Counted from the first letter of the stretch, positions 16,777 through 27,212 are shown. The stretch is DNA of 64,000 nt from Bacteroidota bacterium (GCA_947449315.1 CANFRC010000013.1:39003-103002), one strand, 5' to 3'. Made by a program: numbers and translations. Notes: generated from the sequence alone by a model not told the origin.

Positions 16777-17774
16777 TGACTAAAACTACTGCCGCCATAA
16801 CAGCCGTTGCAGGATATGTTCCCGAATATATTCTTTCCAATAACGAACTGGAAAAATTAGTTCCCACTACTTCCGAATGGATCGAAACAAGAACAGGAAT
16901 AAAAGAAAGAAGAATTTTAAAAGGTGAAGGATTAGGAACCTCTTATATGTGTGTGAAAGCAATCGAACAGCTTTTGCAGAAAAGAGGGATCTCTGCTTTG
17001 GATATTGACATGATCATTGTCGGAACTGTAACACCCGATTATGTTTTCCCATCCACTTCAAATGTTATTTGTGATGAAATAGGAGCAACCAATGCTTGGG
17101 GCTTCGATTTATCTGCAGCATGTTCAGGATTTATTTATGCATTAACAACCGGCGCTCAATTTATAGAGACAGGCAAATATAAGAAAGTGATTGTAGTGGG
17201 TGCCGATAAAATGTCGGCTATTCTCGATTATACCGATCGTTCAACCTGTATCATTTTTGGTGATGGTGCTGGAGCGGTATTGTTAGAGCCTAATTCAGAA
17301 GGACTGGGAATTCAGGATTCTATTTTAAGAGCCGATGGTTCCGGTAGAAAATATCTGCATCAAAAAGCAGGAGGTTCAGTAAAACCACCAACGCATGAAA
17401 CCGTGGATGCAAAAGAACATTTTGTTTTTCAGGATGGTCAACCTGTTTTCAAACGTGCTGTAGTTGGTATGGCCGAGGTGTCGGCAGAGATCATGGAAAA
17501 AAATAATTTGAGTTCAGATGATGTTGCATGGTTAGTGCCACATCAGGCGAATAAAAGAATTATTGATGCTACCGCTGAACGGATGGGATTAACTTCTGAA
17601 AAAGTAATGTTGAACATTCAGAAATATGGTAATACAACAGCTGGAACTATTCCTTTGTGTCTGTGGGATTATGAAAAGCAATTGAAAAAAGGCGATAACA
17701 TTATTATCTCCACTTTTGGTGCAGGATTTACCTGGGGTGCTGTTTATCTGAAATGGGCATACGATTCCAAATAG
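16776..17774 (+). CDS. fabH: 3-oxoacyl-ACP synthase III
   Basis: The protein has 332 residues. It condenses acetyl-CoA with malonyl-ACP to start fatty acid synthesis. The active-site Cys is in [13 protein letters not shown] (about residues 109-121); the catalytic His is in VPHQANKRI (about 253-261) and Asn in [11 protein letters not shown] (about 286-296). The C-terminal [13 protein letters not shown] is typical. The gene is one-base coupled to plsX and followed by accB after 63 bp. Confidence 0.98.
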   Translation: MTKTTAAITAVAGYVPEYILSNNELEKLVPTTSEWIETRTGIKERRILKGEGLGTSYMCVKAIEQLLQKRGISALDIDMIIVGTVTPDYVFPSTSNVICDEIGATNAWGFDLSAACSGFIYALTTGAQFIETGKYKKVIVVGADKMSAILDYTDRSTCIIFGDGAGAVLLEPNSEGLGIQDSILRADGSGRKYLHQKAGGSVKPPTHETVDAKEHFVFQDGQPVFKRAVVGMAEVSAEIMEKNNLSSDDVAWLVPHQANKRIIDATAERMGLTSEKVMLNIQKYGNTTAGTIPLCLWDYEKQLKKGDNIIISTFGAGFTWGAVYLKWAYDSK

Positions 17775-17837
17775 CAATATTAAAAAGCAATATCAAGCGC
17801 AATTAAAAACGAGTATTAATTAATAAATTACATAAAA

Positions 17838-18329
17838 ATGAAACTGAACGAAATTCAAGATTTAATAAAATTTGTAGCTAAATCAGGCGTAAGCGAAGTA
17901 GAATTAGAAACAAAAGATGTAAAGATTATTATTAAAACTCCTTCAGGTAAAAAAGAACAAGTGTTTGTTCAGTCAGTTGCACAACCTGTTATTCAAACGT
18001 CTGCTTCTGCAGTACAGCAACTTTCTGCTCCATCTGCAGAGGCAAAAGCTCCTGAGGTGAAAGCAGAAAAAGGTTCGGATGATTCAAAATATGTTACTGT
18101 AAAATCACCGATGATCGGAACATTCTATCGTTCATCTTCTCCTGATAAACCTGCATTTGTAAATGTTGGTGATGATATCGCTACGGGAAAAGTGATCTGT
18201 ATTATTGAAGCAATGAAATTGTTCAATGAAATTGAATCAGAAGTAAAAGGAAAGATTGTTAAAGTATTGGTGAATGATGCTACTCCAGTAGAGTACGATC
18301 AACCCTTATTCTTAGTAGATCCTTCTTAA
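17838..18329 (+). CDS. accB: Acetyl-CoA carboxylase biotin carboxyl carrier protein
   Basis: The protein has 163 residues. The biotinyl domain is at about 90-162, with the biotinylated Lys in IEAMKLFNE (about residues 129-137). An Ala/Pro-rich hinge precedes it. It carries carboxybiotin between AccC and the carboxyltransferase. accC follows 124 bp later, with a GC-rich palindrome in the gap. Confidence 0.98.
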   Translation: MKLNEIQDLIKFVAKSGVSEVELETKDVKIIIKTPSGKKEQVFVQSVAQPVIQTSASAVQQLSAPSAEAKAPEVKAEKGSDDSKYVTVKSPMIGTFYRSSSPDKPAFVNVGDDIATGKVICIIEAMKLFNEIESEVKGKIVKVLVNDATPVEYDQPLFLVDPS

Positions 18330-18344
18330 TTAGGAAATTTGGAA

Positions 18345-18364
18345 CCTGCCTGCCGGCAGGTAAG
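18345..18364 (+). repeat. GC-rich palindromic element between accB and accC
   Basis: CCTG precedes the perfect 12-bp palindrome CCTGCCGGCAGG (18349-18360). It is the same type as the element inside lepA (CCTGCCTGCCGG core). Here it lies 16 bp after the accB stop and could affect mRNA ends between accB and accC. Confidence 0.65.
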
Positions 18365-18453
18365 TGTGTGTATTTGAAAATGGGGAATCTCATTTGAATT
18401 AAAATACATTTCATTTTCAAGTTTTCAAATTGTTTAATTTTCAAATTGATATC

Positions 18454-19794
18454 ATGTTCAAAAAAATATTAATAGCAAACAGAGGAGAAATTGCATTGCG
18501 CATTATTCGTACCTGTAAAGAAATGGGAATTAAAACAGTTGCTGTTTATTCAACTGCTGATAAAGATTCTCTTCATGTGAAATTTGCGGATGAGGCAGTT
18601 TGTATCGGGCCTCCACCTAGTAAAGAATCCTACTTAAATATCCCTAGTATTATTTCTGCAGCTGAAATTACAAATGCTGATGCGATACATCCTGGCTATG
18701 GTTTTCTTTCAGAGAATGCAAAATTTTCAAAGATCTGTCAGGAGCATAATATAAAATTTATCGGTGCATCACCAGAAATGATTAACTCAATGGGCGATAA
18801 AGCATCTGCTAAAGCAACCATGATTGCTGCGGGTGTTCCTTGTGTTCCGGGTTCTGATGGTTTGTTGGAAAGTGCTGAACAAGCAATGGAGTTAGCCCCT
18901 AAAGTTGGTTATCCAGTTATTATCAAAGCCACTGCCGGTGGTGGTGGAAGAGGAATGCGTATTGTTTGGAAAGCGGAAGAGATGGCTGCATTATATGATT
19001 CTGCTTTTAAAGAAGCGGAAGCGGCCTTTGGAAATGGTGCCATGTATATGGAAAAGTACATTGAAGAACCGCGTCATATTGAAATTCAAATTGTTGGTGA
19101 TCAATACGGAAAAGCCTGTCACTTATCTGAAAGAGATTGTTCTATTCAAAGACGTCATCAGAAATTAGCAGAAGAAACTCCTTCTCCTTTTATGACGGAT
19201 GAGTTGCGTGATGCGATGGGTAATGCTGCGATTAAAGCTGCACTGGCTGTTAAGTATGAAGGTGTTGGTACGGTAGAATTTTTGGTGGACAAACACCGTA
19301 AGTTTTATTTCATGGAAATGAATACGCGTATTCAAGTGGAACATCCGATCACAGAAGAAGTAATTGATTACGATTTGATCCGTGAGCAAATATTGGTGGC
19401 TGCAGGAGTTCCTATTTCCGGAAAAAATTATTTTCCTCAGTTGCATGCAATCGAATGTCGTATCAATGCGGAAGATCCTTTTAATAATTTCCGACCTTCA
19501 CCAGGTAAGATCACAACTTTGCATACTCCGGGTGGACATGGTATCCGTGTAGATTCTCATATTTACGCTGGATATACGATTCCTCCGAATTATGATAGTA
19601 TGGTTGCGAAATTAATTACTGTTGCACAAACACGAGAAGAAGCAATTGCAAAAATGCACCGTGCTTTAAGTGAGTATGTGATCGAAGGCGTAAAAACAAC
19701 AATTCCTTTTCATTTGAAGCTAATGAAAGATGAGAACTTCATCAAAGGAAACTATACTACAAAATTCTTAGAAGATTTTGATCTTACAGAATAA
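18454..19794 (+). CDS. accC: Acetyl-CoA carboxylase biotin carboxylase subunit
   Basis: The protein has 446 residues from the ATG at 18454. An in-frame TTG at 18430 would add eight residues, but [18 protein letters not shown] is the usual N-terminus. ATP-grasp features are visible: [23 protein letters not shown] (about residues 158-169), the [12 protein letters not shown] motif and the [13 protein letters not shown] catalytic segment. It carboxylates biotin on AccB. A strong terminator follows at 19811-19847. Confidence 0.97.
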   Translation: MFKKILIANRGEIALRIIRTCKEMGIKTVAVYSTADKDSLHVKFADEAVCIGPPPSKESYLNIPSIISAAEITNADAIHPGYGFLSENAKFSKICQEHNIKFIGASPEMINSMGDKASAKATMIAAGVPCVPGSDGLLESAEQAMELAPKVGYPVIIKATAGGGGRGMRIVWKAEEMAALYDSAFKEAEAAFGNGAMYMEKYIEEPRHIEIQIVGDQYGKACHLSERDCSIQRRHQKLAEETPSPFMTDELRDAMGNAAIKAALAVKYEGVGTVEFLVDKHRKFYFMEMNTRIQVEHPITEEVIDYDLIREQILVAAGVPISGKNYFPQLHAIECRINAEDPFNNFRPSPGKITTLHTPGGHGIRVDSHIYAGYTIPPNYDSMVAKLITVAQTREEAIAKMHRALSEYVIEGVKTTIPFHLKLMKDENFIKGNYTTKFLEDFDLTE

Positions 19795-19810
19795 TAAGCA
19801 GTGTTCAAAC

Positions 19811-19847
19811 AAAAAAGCGGAGCTAAATTTTAGCTCCGCTTTTTTTT
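19811..19847. terminator. Terminator after accC
   Basis: A run of A, then GCGGAGCTAAA (19817-19827) and TTTAGCTCCGC (19829-19839), then a run of T. It could work on both strands. Confidence 0.85.
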
Positions 19848-20022
19848 GTTTTAGGTTTAGTACATCTCTCCTAATAAGTGGATGATAGAGCCATTCCATT
19901 GGTTTGGGCTTGGCGAAGGTCCGGTTTAAAAACTACCAAAGTTCAAATTTAGTTCAATAGCCAATAGAAAGTGCTAATGTTCAGACCAAACCCATGAAAG
20001 CGCTATGTGGCTTTCGTTTTTT
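19848..20022. other. Gene-free stretch between accC and the reductase-like gene
   Basis: No credible gene was found. A second hairpin, GAAAGC (19996-20001) with GCTTTC (20010-20015) followed by T8, faces the plus strand. A 15-codon open frame (MIEPFHWFGLGEGPV, starting near 19888) is too short to call. This may be the relic end of a lost gene. Confidence 0.4.
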
Positions 20023-20592
20023 TTAATTGTTCAGTTCAAAACAATTCAATGAAATTCCGCAGTCAAATTGTTTTGCAGTTTTCAATTTCAAGTTTAGATT
20101 TTTTTCTAACCCTTTGAAAATTGTCATACCATTTCCAATTGCAGTTGGGTTTATGAATAAATGAAATTCGTCAATTAGTCTTGCGTTGATTAGCGCAGTA
20201 ACAAATGTTCCCCCGCCATAAACAATAATATCTTTACCTATTTGATTTTTCAGACTAGTAATTTCTTCAACTAATTCCCCGTTTGCAACATTTGTGTTCT
20301 TCCAAATAGATTTTTTAATTGTTTTGGTAAATACAATTTTAGGTGTTGATGTATATTTTAATCCACCCTCATATTCTGGGTTTTGTGGATCTTGAACTAC
20401 ACTTTCCCAATGTGGTATAAATCCTTCAGCTAGTTTTCTTCCTAAAATTATTGTGTCAACAGGCGCTGTTAGCTCTCTAACATAATTGATAATGTCGTCT
20501 GTCCAAGGAAAACACATCCAGTCCATTTCTCCATTTTGTCCTGAAATGAAACCATCAATTGTCATTTGTACTTGCAATTTTAATTTTCTCAT
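20023..20592 (-). CDS. Dihydrofolate reductase/RibD C-terminal family protein
   Basis: The protein has 189 residues from the ATG at 20592; a TTG three codons upstream is less likely. Start MRKLKLQVQMTIDGFISGQ, then DTIILGRKLAEGF (about residues 52-64) and IIVYGGGTFVTALI (about 125-138) fit the RibD C-terminal reductase fold that binds NADPH. The family (YyaP/YwjB type) has no settled substrate and is not the housekeeping folA. It is a single gene with a divergent origin from the accC block. Confidence 0.85.
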   Translation of the reverse strand: MRKLKLQVQMTIDGFISGQNGEMDWMCFPWTDDIINYVRELTAPVDTIILGRKLAEGFIPHWESVVQDPQNPEYEGGLKYTSTPKIVFTKTIKKSIWKNTNVANGELVEEITSLKNQIGKDIIVYGGGTFVTALINARLIDEFHLFINPTAIGNGMTIFKGLEKNLNLKLKTAKQFDCGISLNCFELNN

Positions 20593-20800
20593 TTTTACCA
20601 ATTTATTTTAATATCGTTTTTTCGTTGTCGTGTCGCTATGCCATTAGCGCTCACTTCTGGTTGATTTCGAACTGGCTGATTTTCCAATTGAGTCATGTCT
20701 CTTAAAATTTTTATAACAACATCTTTCTTTGGGATCACAAAAATTTTTTTCACATAACTGGTGTTATTTTTTGAGTGAATGTTCAATCACAAATTCACTA

Positions 20801-21304
20801 CTATTTGGGTTCATAGAGTTCAATTTTGTTTCCCTCTATATCCAGGATATGAATGAATTTGCCGTAATCATAGGTCTCTAACGTATCAACAATTGTAACG
20901 CCTTCTTTTTTAAGTTGCACCACAAGGTCGGACAGATTTTCAACGCTGTAATTGATCATAAAGTCTTTCGTCGAAGGTGAAAAATAGGTAGTACTTTCTG
21001 AGAACGGACTCCATTGAAGTCCCGCTTTCTTGGCTGTGTCGCAACCTATTTGCCATTCAAATCGAGCTCCGTAAGCATCTGTTTCCAAACCTAAATGTGT
21101 TCTATACCATTCTTTGACCTTCTTCGGTTCTTTGCATTTAAAAAAGATGCCCGCAACACCTGTTACTTTTTTCTTTTTAATGTTCACTTCTATTTTTTGG
21201 GAATCAACCTTGATGTTGTTTTTTATAGTGTTGTGTTCCTTAAAAAAGTAGCCCAATAAAAAAGATGCTACCATGCCAATAATTAATAATGCCGTTTTTT
21301 TCAT
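20801..21304 (-). CDS. Membrane-anchored glyoxalase-fold (VOC) protein
   Basis: The protein has 167 residues. Residues 4-20 form a membrane anchor or signal segment (TALLIIGMVASFLLGYF), and a lysine-rich linker follows. The VOC domain is at about 48-167 (GIFFKCKEPKKVKEWYRTHL, then FIHILDIEGNKIELYEP) with the C-terminal metal Glu in IELYEP. VOC proteins include lyases, dioxygenases and resistance proteins; the substrate is unknown. The start overlaps the stop of the P-type ATPase gene by 4 bp, so the two are co-translated. Confidence 0.8.
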   Translation of the reverse strand: MKKTALLIIGMVASFLLGYFFKEHNTIKNNIKVDSQKIEVNIKKKKVTGVAGIFFKCKEPKKVKEWYRTHLGLETDAYGARFEWQIGCDTAKKAGLQWSPFSESTTYFSPSTKDFMINYSVENLSDLVVQLKKEGVTIVDTLETYDYGKFIHILDIEGNKIELYEPK

Positions 21305-23811
21305 TTAGATAGATGATTTTTTTCTTTTGTTCTTTTAATAAATTTCGCAATTTCAAACCATACGACGGAAACAAAACCTGTTGAAATACAAATTAGTAAT
21401 TGTAGGGAATTTAATGTTTCAAATTCAAAAAAGTCTGTCAGAGGTTTTACAAAAAGAAGCAGTGCTACAATTGTTACGGTTATAAAAATGATGATTAAAA
21501 CCATGTTGTTCTTATACTTCAATGTTGTTAGAATGGAATAATAAAAGGAGCGGTTAATTAACGTTAAGAAAATGTTTGCTGCAATTAAAACTGTAAAAGT
21601 CATTGTTCTGGTTAGTGCTTCGTTGTAACCATTTTTAACAGCATATTGATACATCAATAAAGTTCCTCCAGTGATCACGATTCCTTGCAAGATGCTTATG
21701 GATAATTCTTTCCAGCTAAAGAAAGTAGTTGAAAGAGGTTTTGGTTTTTGCAGCATGGTATTTTCTTCCATGGGTTCATTTTCATATATAATGGAGCAAG
21801 TAGGTCCCATAATTATTTCTAGAAAAATAATATGGATAGGCGAAAAAATTGTAGGGTATATCCATCCGAATGCTAACGGGAGGAATACTGTTAATAGGAT
21901 AGGGATGTGAATAGAAATAATATATTGAATTGCCTTTTTTAGATTAGCATATATTTTTCTTCCCATGGCAATGGCATCTACCATTTTCGACAGGTCATCT
22001 TCAATCAATATAAGTGAGGCTGCTTGTTTTGCTATTTCTGTTCCCTTTTTGCCCATAGCAATTCCAATGTGAGCCGCTTTCAATGCTGGGCCGTCATTTA
22101 CACCATCTCCGGTCATTGCTACAATTTGCCCCTTCGCTTTTAATGCGTTGATTATTTTTAATTTTGCTTCGGGAAACATACGCGTAAAAATAGTGGAGCT
22201 CATCACTGAATGTTGAAGATCATCGTCCTGCAATTTCATGAGTTTTTCACCGCTGATTTGTTTTTCATACGCTTGTAATCCTATTTGCTTCGCAATAGCT
22301 GCTGTTGTTGCTTCATTGTCACCTGTAATAATTTTTACTGCGATGCCAGCAGAATAAAAATTAGCTAATACTTTTTGTATGTTTTGTTTTGGAGGGTCGT
22401 AAAAGGCAACGATACCTTTAAATGTAAAAGGTAATTCTTGTTGCGCTTCTGGATAATTTTTTCCGGTAAAATTGGAAATACCTACTCCTAATACTCGGTA
22501 TCCATCTGTCGCCAAAAAATCAATCGCCTTATGGATTGCTTGCTTTTCTGTTTCAGAAAGGTGTGAAACATGAATGAGCGCTTCAGGAGCCCCTTTAGCT
22601 GCGATGATGGTATTGCCATTCTTGTCTTCAAATAAATGTGTCATCATGGGTGGTTTTCCACCTAATGGGTATTCATGAATCAGTTTGTAATTATGCCGTT
22701 CGTCTTTTTCGATAAGCTCCTTGTAACTTTGGTGCAAAGCAATTTCCATTGGGTCAAAGGGGATAGGCTCACTGGCCCACATAGCCCAGTTGATTAATTC
22801 TTTTTCATCGGCTCCTAAAGTGTCATCAAGTGAAGATATTTTTTCTGAAGACAAAACAAATAGTTTCGCCAAGCTCATTTTGTTTTCAGTGATTGTTCCT
22901 GTTTTGTCGGTGCAAATAACAGTAGCGCTACCTAATGTTTCAACAGTTTTCATTTGTTTAACAACAATGCCCATCTTCATCAAACGCCAGGCACCCAATG
23001 CCATAAATGTGGTGAACGCAACAGGAATTTCTTCAGGCAAAATACTCATTGCCAATGTGAGTGATTGCAACAAACTGTTTAATAGGTTTTGAGAATGGTA
23101 ATAATTAATTGCCCAAACAATCGAAAAAACGATAGCTCCAGCAATAGCCATCTTTTTTACAAAATTGGTGATCTGTATTTCTAATGGTGTTTTTTCTTCA
23201 TCGATACTTTCTAAACTGGTTCCTATTTTACCCAATTTAGTTTCATTGCCTATAGCGGTGATGGTTGCAATTGCCATGCCGCTGGATACGGTCGTGCCGC
23301 TATAAATAAATTTATCCTCTTTTTTTATATTCTTGAAAACGGAAAGTGATTCGCCAGTAAGAATCGATTCGTTTACTGAAAAATCAGTAGCGTGAACAAT
23401 TGTTCCATCTGCAGCAATAGACGTTCCTTCCTCTATTATCATGCTATCTCCTACAACCAGCTCTTCACGCTTTATTTCTTCCACTTTCCCATTGCGAACG
23501 ACTTTGCATTTCGGTTGTGAAAAATCTTTAAGTTGATCCAATGCATTTTTGCTTCTTGAATATTGATACAAAGAAATGGACGTTTGGAAAACAATGGCAA
23601 AAAGTAGAAAAATTCCGTCTCCGATTTTCCCGCTTATAAAATAAATGGAAGACGCAGCCAATAGTAAGATCACCATCGGGTCTTTGGCTATTCGTTTTAT
23701 AGCCGCTATAAATTCACTTTCTTTTTTATAATCTAATTTATTTTGTCCAAAATTTTCCCTTGCAAGTAGCACTTGCTCATCTGTTAAACCTGATATGTTG
23801 TGTGGGATCAT
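21301..23811 (-). CDS. P-type cation-transporting ATPase (type II, Ca2+-like)
   Basis: The protein has 836 residues. It shows the N-terminal cation ATPase domain, the actuator loop TGES (about residues 153-156), LPEEIPVAF in transmembrane segment 4, the phosphorylation site CTDKTGT (about 299-305), a hinge MTGDGVNDGPALKAAHIGIAMG, and about ten membrane segments. PEEIPV fits pumps for Ca2+ or other divalent ions rather than Cu+ pumps, which have CPC. The ion cannot be fixed from the sequence. It is the first gene of a two-gene unit with the VOC protein. Confidence 0.92.
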   Translation of the reverse strand: MIPHNISGLTDEQVLLARENFGQNKLDYKKESEFIAAIKRIAKDPMVILLLAASSIYFISGKIGDGIFLLFAIVFQTSISLYQYSRSKNALDQLKDFSQPKCKVVRNGKVEEIKREELVVGDSMIIEEGTSIAADGTIVHATDFSVNESILTGESLSVFKNIKKEDKFIYSGTTVSSGMAIATITAIGNETKLGKIGTSLESIDEEKTPLEIQITNFVKKMAIAGAIVFSIVWAINYYHSQNLLNSLLQSLTLAMSILPEEIPVAFTTFMALGAWRLMKMGIVVKQMKTVETLGSATVICTDKTGTITENKMSLAKLFVLSSEKISSLDDTLGADEKELINWAMWASEPIPFDPMEIALHQSYKELIEKDERHNYKLIHEYPLGGKPPMMTHLFEDKNGNTIIAAKGAPEALIHVSHLSETEKQAIHKAIDFLATDGYRVLGVGISNFTGKNYPEAQQELPFTFKGIVAFYDPPKQNIQKVLANFYSAGIAVKIITGDNEATTAAIAKQIGLQAYEKQISGEKLMKLQDDDLQHSVMSSTIFTRMFPEAKLKIINALKAKGQIVAMTGDGVNDGPALKAAHIGIAMGKKGTEIAKQAASLILIEDDLSKMVDAIAMGRKIYANLKKAIQYIISIHIPILLTVFLPLAFGWIYPTIFSPIHIIFLEIIMGPTCSIIYENEPMEENTMLQKPKPLSTTFFSWKELSISILQGIVITGGTLLMYQYAVKNGYNEALTRTMTFTVLIAANIFLTLINRSFYYSILTTLKYKNNMVLIIIFITVTIVALLLFVKPLTDFFEFETLNSLQLLICISTGFVSVVWFEIAKFIKRTKEKNHLSK

Positions 23812-23924
23812 TTTTTTCTTTTGAAATGGTTACTCAAGTAGCTTAAACGATAATAAATGCGGATTCAGATTTATATGTTTCAGTACGTTTCACTTGTTTT
23901 CCAATTCGTTGTGGCCCAGAAATG

Positions 23925-24518
23925 CTAATCATTTAATCCTTTTCCAGCAAGAATTTGTTTCATGCATTTTTCAATTCTCGCTTCCCTGGTTTGTGATTGT
24001 TTGGCAGCTGTAAAAAAAAGATTGTATGCTCTTTGTCGACCCGGTGTCAAAGCAAAAAATGCTTTTTTCAATGCAGGTGTCTTTTCTAATTTTTTCTGAA
24101 ATTCTTCCGGAAAGAGGAGCTCCGTACTTTTTTTTAATTCCACTTTCAAGCCCGCTTTCTCTATTTGAATAGCTTCTTTTATATAGGCTTTTATAATGGA
24201 GGCGTTTTGAATAACCTCTTTTATATTGGTGAACCGAATCTGACGTGCCGCTTGCACATGTTCGGTTTGTTGGATAAGAACCCCTTTGGAATCTTTTAAT
24301 AAAGCACCTTTGACAAATAAGATTGCGCAGTATTTTTTAAAGCCATGAATTAAAACGACATTGCTTTTTTCTAACGTGTAACAAGGAACGCCCCATTTTA
24401 ATTCTTCATCTAGACCAGATTCAAGAATAATCATTCTCAAATGTTCTAATTCATTTTGCCACTGCTTATTTTTAATAAAATAAAAATCAACTTTTGGGTT
24501 TGTCTTGCTTGTCGCCAT
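23925..24518 (-). CDS. DUF1801/YdeI-type protein
   Basis: The protein has 197 residues from MATSKTNPKVDF (ATG at 24518). The N-terminal half is a DUF1801-like fold (about 8-115, with ELKWGVPCYTLEKSNVV). The C-terminal part resembles YdeI/OmpD-associated proteins (FFALTPGRQRAYNLFFTAAK, about 155-175). It is a paralogue of the protein at 41895-42515 (shared LTPGRQRAY and RQIRFT). The biochemical role is unknown; E. coli YdeI is linked to stress survival. Confidence 0.8.
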   Translation of the reverse strand: MATSKTNPKVDFYFIKNKQWQNELEHLRMIILESGLDEELKWGVPCYTLEKSNVVLIHGFKKYCAILFVKGALLKDSKGVLIQQTEHVQAARQIRFTNIKEVIQNASIIKAYIKEAIQIEKAGLKVELKKSTELLFPEEFQKKLEKTPALKKAFFALTPGRQRAYNLFFTAAKQSQTREARIEKCMKQILAGKGLND

Positions 24519-24591
24519 CAGTGTTATTTTATTCAACAATTTTTATGATTACATGATCAGTTTTTTGTCCTGATTTAACCGGCTGTATTTT

Positions 24592-24864
24592 TTATTGATT
24601 AATGCTGTTAACCACTCTCACCGGAATAATTTCAATTTTCATATACGGGTAATACGGTAAAGTAGAAAGTTTTGCATGTACATCATCCGAGTCGGTGGCC
24701 ATCATCACCATAAATATTCCTGACATATCTAGTTTAATAAAGTTGTCTACCAGCGTCCCATTTTCTTCTAATTCTTTTACTATTTCCTGTTCTTTTGGAA
24801 GAAGTTTCATACGTGTTTCGTTGTCTAATCCGTGTAATTCGATATTCAGCATAAATTTTTTCAT
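24592..24864 (-). CDS. Small YCII/muconolactone isomerase-like protein
   Basis: The protein has 90 residues and a ferredoxin-like dimeric alpha-beta barrel pattern: MKKFMLNIELHG, a helix with LLPKEQEIVKELEENG, then FMVMMATDSDDVHAKL and YMKIEIIPV. It resembles small YCII or muconolactone delta-isomerase-like proteins common in Bacteroidota. The reaction is unknown. It stands on the same strand as the YdeI-type gene. Confidence 0.65.
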   Translation of the reverse strand: MKKFMLNIELHGLDNETRMKLLPKEQEIVKELEENGTLVDNFIKLDMSGIFMVMMATDSDDVHAKLSTLPYYPYMKIEIIPVRVVNSINQ

Positions 24865-25072
24865 AGTATCAATTTTTATATTTAGTCTTCATTCGTTTCT
24901 TTTTTTTGAGTAATAAACAAATACAACACACATCACCGAAATAGTTCTCTTCTAATTGAATACAGTCGTTATGGATAAAGGTTAATTTGTATTTTTTTAC
25001 CCCCTAAATATAAGTGATAATTTTTACATTTTATGATAGTTCCTTTCTTTTTCGGAGGAAGGAGCGATTTTT

Positions 25073-26521
25073 TTATTTGTTGTCACCCTTTGTGGATCGT
25101 CCTCTCGGCTCATCAGCTTCATGCAGCACAATTTCGGAGTGAAGGAATTTGGCGGCTTCTTCCGAATCTTTTACCTTAACAGCGCTGCGTTCCAACATTT
25201 CTAATTCAAATTCTGTTAATACACTTTTTCTGATCCCTGCATCTCTCCAGTTGGATAATGGTCTGCATCCCTTAGCTATCGATCGTGCCAATGCTAACGC
25301 ATCGAGCAAAGCTTGGTTTGCACCTTGTCCTTTGAACGGACTCATCGGGTGAGCAGCATCACCAATCAATGTTATGGCTGCACCTTTTTCTAACAATTCT
25401 GCGTTTAGTAATGCTCTGTCATAGACAGGATATCCGGAGATTCGTTCTTCCTTTGTGGCTGCTATAATCTGAGGAATAGGAGCGTGCCACGGAGTTCTGC
25501 GACAAGCCTCTTCCTTAAGTGCATGTGCCCCTTTTGCACTCAATGCTTTCGCCTCTTTTTCTGGCAAGTTGAAACTCAGTTGCCACATCACCGAATCTGA
25601 TGCATACGGCATCACATAGATCCGTTCATTGCCATTGGCCGTTTGAAATACGGTTGCCGAGTCAAGCAAAGAGCTGTCAATACCTTCCAGCGACTTCAGA
25701 GGACAAATACCCAATATCACAATACACCCTAAATAACGCAAGGGAGTATTCGCTTCACCAATCAGCAAAGTTCTCACAGAACTTCGTATGCCATCGGCAC
25801 CAACCACAAGATCTGCCTTGGCGCTCTTTTGCACTCCGTCCACTAAGAAAGTTAACTGTATTTCTTTTCCTCCCTCTTCCTTTATATTAACTAATTGATG
25901 TCGCCAGGCAACCGCTTCTTGTTCACCCAGTTGTTCAAGAAGTGCAAGGCGTAGCGACTGTCGGGCGATGTGAATGTTTGTCCGCTTCGGCGATTTTTTT
26001 CCATCTGCCGGCATCCACTTACGCATTCCCCATTCTCCAATCACTTTTCCATCTGTTGTATGCACCACATGTCTGGTTGACACAACACCTTCTTTCAGGG
26101 AGAAAATCCCTAATCCTTCAATTGCTTTGCTCGCTTGTTGCAAGGTAAGTCCATAGCCCTGTGTTCTTACATCAAAGCTGCTATCGCGCTCATACAGTGT
26201 GAATGGGATTCCGCGGTGCAAACAGGCAACAGCCAAAGCAACACCGCCAATGCCGCCACCAATGATTGCAACATGCGGATAGTTTTCTTTATCAGATAGA
26301 GGAGGATTTGAAGATTGAATTAAACCGGATCCCTGACAATTCGAGCAGGAATATAAATGACCTTTCGGACGAATAGGAGGAGCACCTTCGCTATTTTTAT
26401 TTTCAAACTGCTGGAGTGCATTTTGGTAGAGGATCCGAACGCTTTTACGGAGCTTACGGCTTTTTTTGCCGCGCCCCTGACACTCCCCGCATGCCAAGCA
26501 ATACACTTTTTTATTTTCCAC
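25073..26521 (-). CDS. FAD-dependent monooxygenase with an N-terminal zinc-ribbon-like segment
   Basis: The protein has 482 residues. The flavin hydroxylase core starts at about residue 84 (VAIIGGGIGGVALAVACLHRG, a GxGxxG dinucleotide fold), with ADLVVGADGIRSSVR (DG motif) and LIGDAAHPMSPFKGQGANQAL (GD motif). These mark a class A aromatic hydroxylase type. The first 75 residues hold CLACGECQGRGKK and CSNCQGSG, two C-x2-C-x-G-x-G units like the DnaJ zinc finger. The substrate is unknown. A similar fusion may be a lineage feature. Confidence 0.85.
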   Translation of the reverse strand: MENKKVYCLACGECQGRGKKSRKLRKSVRILYQNALQQFENKNSEGAPPIRPKGHLYSCSNCQGSGLIQSSNPPLSDKENYPHVAIIGGGIGGVALAVACLHRGIPFTLYERDSSFDVRTQGYGLTLQQASKAIEGLGIFSLKEGVVSTRHVVHTTDGKVIGEWGMRKWMPADGKKSPKRTNIHIARQSLRLALLEQLGEQEAVAWRHQLVNIKEEGGKEIQLTFLVDGVQKSAKADLVVGADGIRSSVRTLLIGEANTPLRYLGCIVILGICPLKSLEGIDSSLLDSATVFQTANGNERIYVMPYASDSVMWQLSFNLPEKEAKALSAKGAHALKEEACRRTPWHAPIPQIIAATKEERISGYPVYDRALLNAELLEKGAAITLIGDAAHPMSPFKGQGANQALLDALALARSIAKGCRPLSNWRDAGIRKSVLTEFELEMLERSAVKVKDSEEAAKFLHSEIVLHEADEPRGRSTKGDNK

Positions 26522-26913
26522 CGTATTAAAACTTCCAAGCGATAAAACCCTTACCAGCCTGATGTTAGAATGGTTAAAAGTACAGAACTAAATGCGAAAT
26601 ACAAAAATTAGTCTGCCGCTGAAAAAATGCATTTGCACCTTGCACTAACTCCGCATTGCGTGTGAGCCTGTGTTAGGTGCAGTGCTTTCTCATTTTGGTG
26701 TTACTAGAATGGTTTTTACACAGGATGAAATGTTGTGATTTGCTTTCAAAATGTATCTTTGACTTATTGATAAACACCGTGATGGCGTTTTAAATTATGA
26801 TGCAAAAGTAAATATTTTGTTAGTATTAGCTATCCAATTTTTATTTATCTGATAGATTAGAGTTTGTAAAATAATTTAAAAATCACTAAACTTGTAAAAT
26901 AATAATAATTGAT
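26522..26913. other. Gene-free stretch with an attC-like inverted repeat
   Basis: No gene was found. The main feature is TGCACTAAC (26641-26649), a 22-base spacer, GTTAGGTGCA (26672-26681). GTTAGGT matches the GTTRRRY core of integron attC sites exactly; the facing CACTAAC misses RYYYAAC by its first base. The rest is AT-rich and leads to the DUF4160 gene. Confidence 0.5.
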
Positions 26914-27210
26914 ATGCCTAAAATTTACGAATACTTTGGATTAATATTTTTGTTTTACTCAAACGACCATTTACCAGTTCACGTGCACGTTAAAAATGGT
27001 GACTTTGAAAGTAAATTTGAATTTATATATGAAGATGGTAAATTAGCTGATATAAAAATTATTAAAACTAGAAACCAATTAAACGAAAAACAAACAAAAG
27101 ATAGTTTGAAATTTATAAAAAAATATCACAAACAAATATCTGAAAAATGGTATGAGTTTTTTGTATTAAATAAAACTCCAAAATGTAGAAAAATTACAAC
27201 AAAATTGTAA
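26914..27210 (+). CDS. DUF4160 domain protein (possible toxin-antitoxin partner)
   Basis: The protein has 98 residues. YEYFGLIFLFYSNDHLPVHV (about 6-25) matches the DUF4160 hallmark, a short strand followed by D-H-x-P-x-H-x-H-V. The rest is rich in Lys. The gene ends 2 bp before the DUF2442 gene. DUF4160/DUF2442 pairs are widespread and scattered in accessory DNA, and have been suggested as toxin-antitoxin modules. That is unproven, and which partner would be the toxin is unknown. Confidence 0.75.
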   Translation: MPKIYEYFGLIFLFYSNDHLPVHVHVKNGDFESKFEFIYEDGKLADIKIIKTRNQLNEKQTKDSLKFIKKYHKQISEKWYEFFVLNKTPKCRKITTKL

Positions 27211-27212
27211 AT

